Counted from the stretch's first letter, positions 17,481 through 26,228 are shown. The stretch: 64,000 nucleotides of DNA from Catenovulum adriaticum (GCF_026725475.1 NZ_CP109965.1:1860001-1924000); one strand, 5' to 3'. Notes: generated by a model from the sequence alone, not told the origin. A program made the numbers and translations.

Positions 17481-19622
17481 TTAGCTTGACTGCCACTGGC
17501 TGCTGATCAGTTTAACAAAATCAGCAAATAAAATAGGTCGGCTAAACAAATACCCCTGTGCCGAATCACATTCGTTATCCACTAAAAACCTTTGTTGCTC
17601 TTGCGTTTCAACCCCTTCAGCTATGACTTTTAATTTAAGCTGATGCGCCATTGCAATAACAGCCATTACAATGGCTTTGTCATTAGCATCGGTTGCAATA
17701 TCTTGCACAAAAGAACGATCGATTTTTAAAATATCAATTGGCAAACGTTTTAAATAAGCCAACGAGCTATAACCTGTGCCAAAATCATCAACGGATACGC
17801 TTAAACCTAAACCCCGTGCTGAATTTAATAGGTTAAACACTTCATTGTAATCATTAATTAAACTACTTTCAGTGACCTCTAATTCTAATAATGTAGGGTC
17901 CACTTGCTGGCGCTCAATTGTAGATTTAATAAATTCAAAAAATGAACTGTCCATCACTTGCATTGGCGATAAATTAATCGAAAGTTTAATTTGAATATCT
18001 GAGCGTTCTAATTGCTTTAAATACTCAGCGGCTTTATTAAAAACCCATTTGCCTAATGGCACTATTAATCCAGTTTTTTCGGCTATCGCAATAAATTCTG
18101 ATGGCATAACTATGCCTTCGTCAGGACGATTCCACCTAACAAGCACTTCTGCTTTTTCAATTTTAAGCGTTTTTAAATTTAAAATAGGCTGTAAATTCAG
18201 TAACAGCTCATCGTTTTCAATAGCTAGCTTAAGCGCTTGTTCTAAATCAATTCGTCGATGTGATGCTTCTTTTAATTCCTGAGAATAAAATTGAATCGCG
18301 TTGCGTGTTTTTTTATTGGCGCTATAAGCACTTAAATCAGCAAATTTAAGTAAATCTTCAGGCTGTAAACTATCATGAGGATAACTGACTGCACCTACTT
18401 TTAAACCAATTAAATAAGACTCATCTTCTTGGGTATAAAAAGGCTGGTTGGTTAACGAAAATAGTTTTTGGCTAAACGCTTTGCATTTCTCTAGACTATC
18501 GATATTGTTTAACACAATTGCAAATTCATCTCCGCCCATTCTCGCTAAAAAGTCAGTTGGCGCAATTAAGTTACTCAAACGTCGGCTCAATTCAATTAAC
18601 AGTTGGTCCCCCTCGTTATGACCATAAAACTCGTTAATTTGCTTAAATTGGGCAATGTCGATATAAAGTAAAAAAAACGGAATTTCTTCAGCTACTTGGT
18701 TTTCTAAATATTGCCAAAACGCACTGCGGTTAAATAAACTGGTTAGCACATCTTGCTGACTAAGGCTTTCATTTTGCTGTAATAAGTATTTTTCGCGACT
18801 AATGTCATGCACAAAAAACAACCAATTACTTAACGTTTGTTTGTCGGTTCTCACTGGGTAAAAACCAACCTTAAGCCATTTTAACGTGTGCGGCGGTTTC
18901 ATCCAGCATAGCTCCCCATTCCAACTGGCTGAGGTTTCAATGAGCCGAGAAAATTCAGGTAGTTGAGACCGCATTAGCTTTAACATAATTTGGCTTGGAG
19001 ATGTTAGAGTAGAACGTGCAAAATGCGTGACTTCAAAGGTTTTAAATACCGCGGGATTTTCAATAATTACATTAAACTCGGCATCAAAAATAATCACCCC
19101 AAAACTTGCGTTTTCAACTGCAGAAACCACAGGCGTAAATAAGTTATTAACCGAGTGGGATGTATTAATCATGCTCAATAATTTATTATGCAAATGTTCA
19201 TACTGAGCTTGTAATTGATCGTTAGCTAATAAAATATTGCGAGCTGCTTGTAACGTTTTTTGTTTTTGACTGTAAGCATCAGCTTGATTCGTTAATATAA
19301 GTACATTATTTGTATCCGTTTTAATGGCTTTAGCATCTAAATGTAAGCTTATATGGTTGTCTAACGCTTCAGTCCAAAACCCTGAATTTAATTGACCTGG
19401 AACTGAATTACCCCACAATGCTTTAGCATCAATTAAAAAGTCTTGCAAAAAGTAACTTTGTTCTTCCAGGTTAAAAGCTTGATTAAGCTTAGCTTGTGGT
19501 AATAATTGTTGTAGCCAATCAGATTCCCCCGCCACTAATACCAAACTTGCTTGTTGTGGATCAGGACAAATAAAAATAGCTTGTCCGTTGGCAATTAATG
19601 CATCGCTAATTACATTATCCAT
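17481..19622 (-). CDS. PAS-GGDEF-EAL protein (c-di-GMP synthesis/degradation), last gene of the GTPase operon
   Basis: A 713-residue cytoplasmic protein. Residues 1-130 are an unassigned, possibly PAS-like domain; a PAS domain follows (about 165-285), then GGDEF (RMGGDEFAIVL) and EAL. The inhibitory RxxD before GGDEF is altered (APTD). The EAL signature reads AEVLVRW, keeping the metal-binding Glu, and the other phosphodiesterase motifs are present: SINLSPMQ, LELEVTESSL, DDFGTGYSSLAYLKRLP and VIAEGVETQEQ. Both activities are therefore possible. It overlaps the Rab-like GTPase gene by 8 bp and is translated last in the operon, making it a likely output of that system. Confidence 0.88.
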   Translation of the reverse strand: MDNVISDALIANGQAIFICPDPQQASLVLVAGESDWLQQLLPQAKLNQAFNLEEQSYFLQDFLIDAKALWGNSVPGQLNSGFWTEALDNHISLHLDAKAIKTDTNNVLILTNQADAYSQKQKTLQAARNILLANDQLQAQYEHLHNKLLSMINTSHSVNNLFTPVVSAVENASFGVIIFDAEFNVIIENPAVFKTFEVTHFARSTLTSPSQIMLKLMRSQLPEFSRLIETSASWNGELCWMKPPHTLKWLKVGFYPVRTDKQTLSNWLFFVHDISREKYLLQQNESLSQQDVLTSLFNRSAFWQYLENQVAEEIPFFLLYIDIAQFKQINEFYGHNEGDQLLIELSRRLSNLIAPTDFLARMGGDEFAIVLNNIDSLEKCKAFSQKLFSLTNQPFYTQEDESYLIGLKVGAVSYPHDSLQPEDLLKFADLSAYSANKKTRNAIQFYSQELKEASHRRIDLEQALKLAIENDELLLNLQPILNLKTLKIEKAEVLVRWNRPDEGIVMPSEFIAIAEKTGLIVPLGKWVFNKAAEYLKQLERSDIQIKLSINLSPMQVMDSSFFEFIKSTIERQQVDPTLLELEVTESSLINDYNEVFNLLNSARGLGLSVSVDDFGTGYSSLAYLKRLPIDILKIDRSFVQDIATDANDKAIVMAVIAMAHQLKLKVIAEGVETQEQQRFLVDNECDSAQGYLFSRPILFADFVKLISSQWQSS

Positions 19623-20121
19623 TACTTGTCTCCGTAATGAGTAGCGTGGCTAAATCATTGAATAAGTTTTCTACCTGTGCACCCGTTTTTGCACTAGTTT
19701 GAAAAACCAACTCAAATTGAGCTTGAAATTGCTGAAATTGAGCTTGGTTAATATCAATTCCAGCAACTAAGTCACTTTTATTTAAAGCTAAAATAGCAGG
19801 ACAATTTGATGACTGTTGTACTTGATTGAAAATTTCAAATGCGTCTAATAATGATTGAGGTCGTGTTTGATCAATCACAATAATAACCGCGGATGCACCA
19901 CGCAAATAACGTTGTTGAAAATGCGCGTATTGATCGACGCCTTCAATATCCCATAGTAAAAATTGAACTTGCTTGTTTTCAACTTCAACAATTTTTTTAT
20001 CAACTTTAACACCTATGGTGGTTAAATATTTATCATCAAAAATACCTTGCACAAATTGTCTAACCAAACTGGTTTTACCGACGCTGGAGCCACCTAGAAG
20101 GCATATTTTTTTTTGGATCAT
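19615..20121 (-). CDS. Rab/Ras-like small GTPase
   Basis: A 168-residue GTP-binding protein with the full Ras-superfamily order: P-loop GGSSVGKTS (10-18), switch I TTIGV with Thr35, G3 WDIEG (57-61), G4 NKSD (114-117) and G5 TSAK (142-145). The TTIGV switch I and TSAKTG match eukaryotic Rab proteins. The position of catalytic Gln61 of Ras (after DxxG) is Val62, so intrinsic hydrolysis should be slow unless a partner supplies residues. No C-terminal Cys for lipidation. It overlaps the OmpA-domain gene by 4 bp and the GGDEF/EAL gene by 8 bp. Confidence 0.88.
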   Translation of the reverse strand: MIQKKICLLGGSSVGKTSLVRQFVQGIFDDKYLTTIGVKVDKKIVEVENKQVQFLLWDIEGVDQYAHFQQRYLRGASAVIIVIDQTRPQSLLDAFEIFNQVQQSSNCPAILALNKSDLVAGIDINQAQFQQFQAQFELVFQTSAKTGAQVENLFNDLATLLITETSNG

Positions 20122-21956
20122 ATTTTTCTCTCCGTGTTTTGTGTCTGCTTAAGGTACATCACATTAAATAAGGCCTTCCTTGTATTTATTTGTGATGCCT
20201 CACTGCCAAAATGCTTATTATCCAATTGACTCACACCTGTTGTATAAATTTCGTCCTGCGAGATCCCTTGTTTAACCAACTCTGTTCGTACACTATTGGC
20301 CCTATCAATACTTAATTTTTGGTTCATTTGTTTAGGACCACTTGCGTCACTGGTGCCAACAACCACTAAATTTAATTGATAATTAAGTGGCTCAGCCAGC
20401 TTTTTAGCCATTTGATAAAGCTGAGTCAGTTTATTTAGTTGCGCTAACATAGGCTCTGCCAATTTAACCTCGGCTAGTTCAAAATCAATTTGAATTGCAT
20501 TAATTTTAGCTAAAATTTGAAATAATGCCTGCTCGCTAACTTGCTGTGATTGAGCAAGCAAAGTATTGCTGGCCTGGATTTGCAACTGAGTTAGATCTAA
20601 ATTAATACCTTCGGATAAACCAATTGCGCCCAGTTTGATTAATAATTGATATTTTTGGTTGGCTGGTACTTTACCGCTGGCAAACCAAACACCATTTTTA
20701 TGATTAAATTCAAGCTCGGTAAACTCAGCTTTGATTGGGCTTAATCTTTGTGTAATTAAACTAGGTTCGACCGAATGAAAGTATTTCTCTTTAATCTCGA
20801 TTTGATCAAGTGTTATCTGCTGATTTGCAAGCCATTGTTTAACTGGCACGCTGTCAGGGTCTCTTAATAATTCAATTTGGGCTGAGCTTTGATGCTTAAA
20901 GCCAAAGTCCACATTCAATTTTTGCAAGCTATAGCCAGGCAACGTATCCATTACTGACAACTGAGCTTCTATTTGCTGACTTTGCCAAACTCGCCAACCC
21001 CAATGCGTTAAAAATCCCCCTAAAATTAATAACAGTATCCATGCCATCCAAGGTTTTTTTTCTTTAGATTCAAGTTTTTCTTCGGCAATTAAACAATCAG
21101 AAAGTTGGCCTTCTGATTGTTCAAACTCGGCATTGTCACCGTTAAATTTGCTTAGTTCAGCTTGATAAAGCTGATGGATCTGCTCCATACTTAACTGCAT
21201 TTTCTCAGATAAATGGCTGGGCGCTTGCCCAGTAACAGACGCAACTAATGTGGCATAAGGGCCAGGTTTTATTAGCAAGGTATAATTATCTGTAACGATA
21301 GTTTCTAGCTGCTCATCATCTGTGGAATCCGGCTGGGCAAACGAATCAGACACAAAATCGCTAATCGCTGTCAGCATTGATGAAATTAAATCAGGATCGG
21401 TTTGAACGCTATCAGGGTGACTAACTGATTTTAGCAGTAAGCCAGTTTCACGATGAATTAAAAAAACATGTTCAACACGATACTGGTATGTTTGAGAAAC
21501 CGCATACTGCGCAAACGAAACATTAGCTTGGCGCGCTTTAATTCGCCATTGAATCCCTTTAACCGTTAAACTGTGCTCCAGCATTTGATTGGTTTTTTCA
21601 ATAAAGTTACTTAAAAAAGCTTTAACTGACTTTCTAACCAAACTACCAACAATCGGGTAAAAATAACCAACAAATTTATCACTGTGAGTTTCAACGGAGC
21701 GCTCAACTGATTGCTCTATTACAGGTTGTAAAATTTTATCAACCGATTGATCTTTCAGCTGCCTGTCGTGTAAAGCCTCAACGACTACATTAGCAACCAG
21801 TTCACGCGCATGGCTACGCATAATTTGCGTAATCAAATGTTGGTCTTGCCCCAGAATAATATCTCGCAAGGCGGCAAGCATTTCTTCATCTGATTCTGAT
21901 GTGAGTGCCTGTTGTACTATATTATTTTTATCATCTGACGAAACATGGGTTTGCAT
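20118..21956 (-). CDS. Membrane protein with cytoplasmic longin/roadblock-like region and C-terminal OmpA domain
   Basis: A 612-residue protein with one membrane helix at about 302-320 (MAWILLLILGGFLTHWGW). Residues 1-300 would be cytoplasmic: a helical N-terminus, then at about 155-265 an alpha/beta stretch (HVFLIHRETGLLLKSVS, ISSMLTAISDFVSDSF, YTLLIKPGPYATLVASVTG) whose pattern resembles roadblock/longin GTPase-binding domains; this resemblance is my inference. The periplasmic part ends with an OmpA-type peptidoglycan-binding domain (about 495-605; LVVVGTSDASG, LSIDRANSVRTELVKQGI). It overlaps both neighbours by 1-4 bp, so it is probably the membrane partner of the small GTPase. Confidence 0.8.
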   Translation of the reverse strand: MQTHVSSDDKNNIVQQALTSESDEEMLAALRDIILGQDQHLITQIMRSHARELVANVVVEALHDRQLKDQSVDKILQPVIEQSVERSVETHSDKFVGYFYPIVGSLVRKSVKAFLSNFIEKTNQMLEHSLTVKGIQWRIKARQANVSFAQYAVSQTYQYRVEHVFLIHRETGLLLKSVSHPDSVQTDPDLISSMLTAISDFVSDSFAQPDSTDDEQLETIVTDNYTLLIKPGPYATLVASVTGQAPSHLSEKMQLSMEQIHQLYQAELSKFNGDNAEFEQSEGQLSDCLIAEEKLESKEKKPWMAWILLLILGGFLTHWGWRVWQSQQIEAQLSVMDTLPGYSLQKLNVDFGFKHQSSAQIELLRDPDSVPVKQWLANQQITLDQIEIKEKYFHSVEPSLITQRLSPIKAEFTELEFNHKNGVWFASGKVPANQKYQLLIKLGAIGLSEGINLDLTQLQIQASNTLLAQSQQVSEQALFQILAKINAIQIDFELAEVKLAEPMLAQLNKLTQLYQMAKKLAEPLNYQLNLVVVGTSDASGPKQMNQKLSIDRANSVRTELVKQGISQDEIYTTGVSQLDNKHFGSEASQINTRKALFNVMYLKQTQNTERKI

Positions 21957-22495
21957 TACAACTCATCATCTTCCAAATTATTTGCCATTGTTGACAGCAG
22001 TTTTGCCAGCGTTTTACGGTCGGTTTTAGAAGTGCCTAGCTCGGCAGATACTTTATCTAATTGTTGTCGCAATCCATCTAACAGTTCATTAAATTCAGAT
22101 TTTAAATGGGTGGCCTCTTTATGAAAATCTTGATTTAGCTGATCAATATTTTTATCTGTGGTTGCACAAAACATTTCATGTTCAGATGCTAAATTGCTTA
22201 ACTCATTATGAATTTTATCTGACTTATCGTCATGCTGTTTATCTACATACTGAATTCTATCTTCCATTGCAGCAAAATTATGGTCAATTTGCTCATGCAG
22301 TTTTTGCATTTTATCATTTAACTCATGAGATAAAGCAGATAATCCATTATCAAGTGACGTTTGCAGGTTGGTAATTTTGTGTTCTAAATTAGCTTGTGCC
22401 TGACCAAATATAATTTGCCTAAGCTGGGTAAGTTCATTAACCGATGAACTCGTTTTTTCAGCTTTTCCATTGTCGTTCGGTACATTTTCAGTCAT
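21956..22495 (-). CDS. Coiled-coil protein, first gene of the Rab-like GTPase operon
   Basis: A 179-residue soluble protein, almost entirely amphipathic helix from about residue 18 to 165, with heptad-like leucines, many Gln, Asp and Lys, and no signal peptide or membrane helix. I do not recognise a family. Its stop overlaps the start of the OmpA-domain gene by one base, so it is co-translated with that membrane protein, the small GTPase and the GGDEF/EAL protein. A scaffold or effector for the GTPase is a reasonable inference. The 305 bp upstream should hold the operon promoter. Confidence 0.75.
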   Translation of the reverse strand: MTENVPNDNGKAEKTSSSVNELTQLRQIIFGQAQANLEHKITNLQTSLDNGLSALSHELNDKMQKLHEQIDHNFAAMEDRIQYVDKQHDDKSDKIHNELSNLASEHEMFCATTDKNIDQLNQDFHKEATHLKSEFNELLDGLRQQLDKVSAELGTSKTDRKTLAKLLSTMANNLEDDEL

Positions 22496-22730
22496 CCCTT
22501 GGTCCTTTTTAAAATGATAAGAATTCGATTTTAATTGAGTATAGTTAAACTTTTGTTATTTAGTGCTTTGAAGGTTAAATATTTAAAATATTTCCGTTTA
22601 TTGCAACTGAATAGCTATTTATACATGAACTTATTATCCGAATTTAGGTAGGGGCTAAAAAGTAGTCTAGATCGAAATAGATTCTAAAGGGCAAGATAAA
22701 GACTATTATCAAAAAACAATAAAAAAATAT

Positions 22731-22767
22731 GCCCTTACAATTGCTTGGTCTGCACAATTGCAAGGGC
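22731..22767 (-). terminator. Rho-independent terminator after murD2
   Basis: A 13 bp stem with one mismatch (GCCCTTgCAATTG / CAATTGtAAGGGC read on the minus strand), an 11 nt loop, and a T-rich tail ATATTTTTTTA. It closes the murL-murD2 operon and separates it from the GTPase operon; the rest of the 22496-22800 gap shows nothing else. Confidence 0.85.
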
Positions 22768-22800
22768 TGTATAAAATAATATGGCATTAAATTTTATTAT

Positions 22801-24177
22801 TTAAGCTAGTGCCGCCGCGTTCACCAGTTGAATAAAACACTCGCCCCTGTGCTGATAATTTTTGAACTCACCAAAACTCGGTGCAGCGGGCGACAATAAA
22901 ATCACCTCTCCTGCTTGAACTTTGGCCAATATATCCGCCATTGCCTGAGGTAAATTATCGAAAAATTGATATTTAGGCAGCTTATCTATTTTCGGGTTTG
23001 AAATATCTAATCCCTGTTTAATGCGTTTACCAGTATCGCCGATCAGCGCCAGCTGTTTAATGTTAAATTGGGGTAGCTGTGATAAAAGCGATTGATAATC
23101 CTGTTCGCGTTCTGCTCCGCCTAAGATCAAATAAACAGGTCTGTCAGTATAACAATTAAGCGCACATACAGTAGAATCTGGCGTTGTGGAAATACTATCA
23201 TTCACCGCAATCATACCATTTTCGTATTCATGCTCTTCTAACCTGTGCGCCAATGCATTAAAGTTGGCTAGTTTTTCTAGTGCCAAACGCCAATTTAACT
23301 GCCATTCATTTAATAAGGTTAAACAAGCAGCCAAGTTTTTAAGGTTGTGCTCCCCTTTTAAATTAAATTTAAATCTAAGCGCCTCATCGTAATAAAACAG
23401 AGTATTATTTTTACAATAAAACCCTTGAGCCTGATTAAAATAAGTCGCAATTAAAGGGGCTTGTTGCTGTTTAGCTGGCTCAATTAAATATTGCTGGGTT
23501 AATTGAGATTCAGCATTACAAATTAGCAGATCACAATTTTTATTGCGCGCTGGACGAGTTTTATCTAAATAATATTGCGCGGCTGTTTTATGCCAAGGTA
23601 CATGCTCTTGAAACAAATTTAATAAAATAAAAGCGTTTGTGTGCGCATTTAAATCTGCCAGTTGATAAGACGACAGCTCTAAAATAGTATAATCACGAGC
23701 AGGCTCAACTGCTATTAATGGTAAACCTAGGTTTCCGGCAACCAAAATATCTAACCCAATACTGTGCATTAAATGACCTAATAAACTCGCGGTCGTGCTT
23801 TTGCCTTTCGTGCCTGTCACAATAATGGTTTTGGCATTTGAATAACGTTCAAACCATAAATTGGTTGATGACGAAACCAAACTACCATTTTGTTTTGCCT
23901 GTATTAACTCGTCTCGATATAAACTAATCCCGGGGCTTTTAATAATTAGTTTAAAATCACCTTGGCTTAACCGATTTAATCCTTGCTCAGCATAAATATA
24001 ATTAGGATAGTCAGCTAAATCAGCTTGGTATTCATCCGTTAATATCCATACGTTGTCAGCTTTAAGCGTTTGCGTTAAATACTGATGACAAGCTTGGCCT
24101 TCTTGTCCAAAGCCCCATATAAGGGTAGCTTGATTTTTTGCGATTTGGTGCGCTAAACCACCCGTTTGTTTAGACAT
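22801..24177 (-). CDS. murD2: Mur ligase of the MurD2 type (UDP-MurNAc-L-Ala:L-glutamate ligase)
   Basis: A 458-residue cytoplasmic ligase of the MurD fold. It has the N-terminal UDP-binding Rossmann segment (IWGFGQEGQACHQYL), ATP-binding GTKGKSTT at about 122-129, HEEN-like segment IAVNDSISTTPDST, and the C-terminal LGGAERE and LLSPAAPSFGEF (MurD-like LSPAxxS). Known MurD2 enzymes add L-Glu, not D-Glu, to UDP-MurNAc-L-Ala, and a MurL epimerase then inverts it. The identification as MurD2 rather than MurD rests on the adjacent murL gene. A TTG two codons upstream is also possible; I prefer the ATG at 24177, which overlaps the murL stop by 8 bp. Confidence 0.85.
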   Translation of the reverse strand: MSKQTGGLAHQIAKNQATLIWGFGQEGQACHQYLTQTLKADNVWILTDEYQADLADYPNYIYAEQGLNRLSQGDFKLIIKSPGISLYRDELIQAKQNGSLVSSSTNLWFERYSNAKTIIVTGTKGKSTTASLLGHLMHSIGLDILVAGNLGLPLIAVEPARDYTILELSSYQLADLNAHTNAFILLNLFQEHVPWHKTAAQYYLDKTRPARNKNCDLLICNAESQLTQQYLIEPAKQQQAPLIATYFNQAQGFYCKNNTLFYYDEALRFKFNLKGEHNLKNLAACLTLLNEWQLNWRLALEKLANFNALAHRLEEHEYENGMIAVNDSISTTPDSTVCALNCYTDRPVYLILGGAEREQDYQSLLSQLPQFNIKQLALIGDTGKRIKQGLDISNPKIDKLPKYQFFDNLPQAMADILAKVQAGEVILLSPAAPSFGEFKNYQHRGECFIQLVNAAALA

Positions 24178-25522
24178 CAGCAAAACATCCCCGATATTGT
24201 TCAGGAATATAATGTAAAGAACGCGCTTTTAATAAATCGGTGCTCGCGCTTTGCAGTACATCTGCGCCATAAGCTTGAATAACGGCTTGGCTCAACTGTT
24301 TTATTACTGCATAATCCTGCGTTATTTTTTGCTGGCTTAACATATATATAGCGGTTGCCGATTCTAATTTTTCGCCGACACATTCCCAAGGTTTGTTTTC
24401 GGTTAATCCCACCAGTTCACGATAAGCCTGAAGATGTTCAATTTGATTAAGCGGGTTACCATTAAATATGCTCTTTAAGCGGGCTTCATCCATACCAGAA
24501 ACAGCAAACATTAAATGAACAAAGTGACATTTAGGACAGGCTAAACACCAACGTGTTTGAGATTTTTGATGGTAAATTTTAAATGCTTTATTACAAGAGG
24601 TAAAAACAGCATCATAATGACTAAATTGTGCAAATTCTTGTACAATTCGCATTTCGGTAAATGGCCTTAACAATGAAAAATAAGCCAAGTTTGGGTGAAC
24701 AAATTTTTGCACAAATGCGGTAAAGTCTTTTTCAAATTCGTACGATTTACTGTATTGATGGTTTATTTCAACGCCATTTTTAACCACAGTGGCTTCATTG
24801 GCTGACGCTTCGTTAGAAGTAATAATGGCATCACAACCTAACGCTTGGGCAACAATAAGCGCGGTAAAACTAATAATGGCGGTAATGGGCACATGGCCGT
24901 TTAGCCCGCCAGCTTCGTTCAATTTAAATAGCTGTGGGTCGAGTGTGCGTTTAACTGATACAAAAGGTAAACCACTTTGTTTAACACAATTTAAAATGGG
25001 TTCAGCCGGGTTAACTGCAAATAAGGTAACTTTTTTGCCAGATTTTTTCAGCGCTTCAATGCTCACCAATGAATCTTTACCACCACCAATTAACACTAAT
25101 GCATGTTGTTCTTGTGACTCTGTGGCTTTAACTAAAGGTGTTTGGGTAACATCTGATGATGGGAATTCGCAAGCCTCTCGAATATCAATTTGATTACGAT
25201 ACGCAAACTCGGCTAACCCATTAATATATAGCTTTTTAAAAAAATGAGCTTGTGCTGTATTTAAGGTCGTTTGTGCCATTTTAATTTGGCTAAACGGCTG
25301 TAATTTAAAATAGCTAACGCCAGCGGCGAGATGTAAATACTTAATCGCATTGGAAATTTCAGGTTGTGTTTCATCTATCTGTAACGAGTCGTGCTCGAAC
25401 GTTAAGGTTTCACAAAACGTGTATTGCCCTTGCTTATAATGCAGGTTTAATTGTTGTGATTCTTTTACAAAATCAGTTTGCTTAAATTCGAATAGTTCAG
25501 AGGTAAACAAAGCGTCAGCCAA
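24170..25522 (-). CDS. murL: UDP-MurNAc-L-Ala-L-Glu epimerase (MurL)
   Basis: A 450-residue cytoplasmic protein with an ATP-pyrophosphatase-like nucleotide motif LIGGGKDSLVSIEALK (GGGKDS at 146-151), ITSNEASANEATV, and a Cys/His cluster WCLACPKCHFVHLMF. These features and the coupling to a MurD-like ligase match MurL described in Xanthomonas, which uses ATP to epimerise the terminal L-Glu of UDP-MurNAc-L-Ala-L-Glu. Together with murD2 it gives D-Glu in peptidoglycan without free D-Glu. The frame opens directly at a TTG (an in-frame TAG lies two codons before it), and no ATG exists near it, so TTG is the likely start. Confidence 0.85.
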   Translation of the reverse strand: MADALFTSELFEFKQTDFVKESQQLNLHYKQGQYTFCETLTFEHDSLQIDETQPEISNAIKYLHLAAGVSYFKLQPFSQIKMAQTTLNTAQAHFFKKLYINGLAEFAYRNQIDIREACEFPSSDVTQTPLVKATESQEQHALVLIGGGKDSLVSIEALKKSGKKVTLFAVNPAEPILNCVKQSGLPFVSVKRTLDPQLFKLNEAGGLNGHVPITAIISFTALIVAQALGCDAIITSNEASANEATVVKNGVEINHQYSKSYEFEKDFTAFVQKFVHPNLAYFSLLRPFTEMRIVQEFAQFSHYDAVFTSCNKAFKIYHQKSQTRWCLACPKCHFVHLMFAVSGMDEARLKSIFNGNPLNQIEHLQAYRELVGLTENKPWECVGEKLESATAIYMLSQQKITQDYAVIKQLSQAVIQAYGADVLQSASTDLLKARSLHYIPEQYRGCFADV

Positions 25523-25682
25523 TATCTAAATAAAGATGACTGAGGATTGTATCAAAACTAAAATTAAAAAGATGACAAAAACATAAAAATTGAGTGCTGA
25601 ATAGCTAAATTTAATTTATGAACAACGCGATATAAAATCGCTGCTACCAATTAAATTCGGATAAAATAATGGAATGAAAAAC

Positions 25683-25710
25683 GGGGTGGCTGATGAAACT
25701 TGAACCCGCG
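25683..25710 (-). repeat. Decayed partial copy of the 3' part of tRNA-His
   Basis: 28 bases match positions 25746-25773 of the neighbouring tRNA-His gene (T-arm and acceptor 3' strand) with 3 differences. A further GGAATCACA match to the anticodon arm follows at about 25723-25731, displaced by some bases. The 5' half is missing, so no functional tRNA is expected. Confidence 0.75.
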
Positions 25711-25744
25711 CTAAATCAAGGTGGAATCACAGGGATTGAAATAA

Positions 25745-25821
25745 TGGGGTGGCTGATGGGACTTGAACCCACGACAACCGGAATCACAATCCGGGGCTCT
25801 ACCGACTGAGCTACAGCCACC
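25745..25821 (-). tRNA. tRNA-His (anticodon GTG)
   Basis: A 77 nt gene including encoded CCA and the extra 5' G(-1) that pairs with C73, the hallmark of histidine tRNA. Read on the minus strand it starts GGTGGCTGTAGCTCAG, has the anticodon stem/loop CCGGATTGTGATTCCGG with GTG, the T-arm GTGGGTTCAAGTCCCAT, and ends AGCCACCCCA. All four stems pair. It is very close to the E. coli tRNA-His sequence. Confidence 0.97.
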
Positions 25822-26007
25822 ATAGTAGAAATGACTTCTTAAACATAAGTTTGCTCAAAGAAGTGGCGCGGATTCTAGCTAACTAAAGTCTCTCCGGCAA
25901 CCCTAAAACTTAAGTTTTTTTAATATTCTTAAATTTTTAGGGTTGATTGGCTAAATACTATGCAATTTAATCGTCCCTCCACCTTAATGATGGTTTGCTT
26001 GGTTTTA

Positions 26008-26205
26008 TTAATACCGATTGAAACAGGCTACACCGAGCTTGTTCAACCAACAATAAATCGCAAATAAACTAGCAACAAACAAATACTCAATCAAAAAAGA
26101 TAATGGCTTATCCACCAGATAACCATCTTTTTGAATCGTTACTTTTTGAGCATTCCGTTTGGCACCCTGCTTAAATGTAACAATTGTAAAAGTACTGGAA
26201 TTCAC
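26008..26205 (-). CDS. Possible small membrane protein divergent from the TonB receptor
   Basis: An open frame of 65 codons with a GTG start. The middle is hydrophobic (LSFLIEYLFVASLFAIYCWL), which would give one membrane helix. Its start lies 8 bp from a Fur-like box that it would share with the divergent TonB receptor gene. No family is recognised and no strong ribosome binding site is seen, so it may be a chance frame. Confidence 0.25.
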   Translation of the reverse strand: MNSSTFTIVTFKQGAKRNAQKVTIQKDGYLVDKPLSFLIEYLFVASLFAIYCWLNKLGVACFNRY

Positions 26206-26213
26206 AACTCAAA

Positions 26214-26228
26214 TGAGAATAATTACCA
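26214..26228. promoter_or_regulatory. Fur box upstream of the TonB-dependent receptor
   Basis: TGAGAAT A ATTACCA matches the 7-1-7 Fur motif TGATAAT N ATTATCA at 12 of 14 positions. It lies 43 bp upstream of the receptor ATG, as expected for iron repression. Confidence 0.7.

Noticed and set aside
17472..17492. Hairpin CAGTCA...TGACTG at the end of the GGDEF/EAL gene
   Set aside because: It overlaps the stop codon and has no T-tract; likely coincidental.
17481..19622. Loss of phosphodiesterase activity because the EAL motif reads EVL
   Set aside because: The metal-binding Glu is kept and all other EAL-domain motifs are intact; EVL variants are common in active enzymes.
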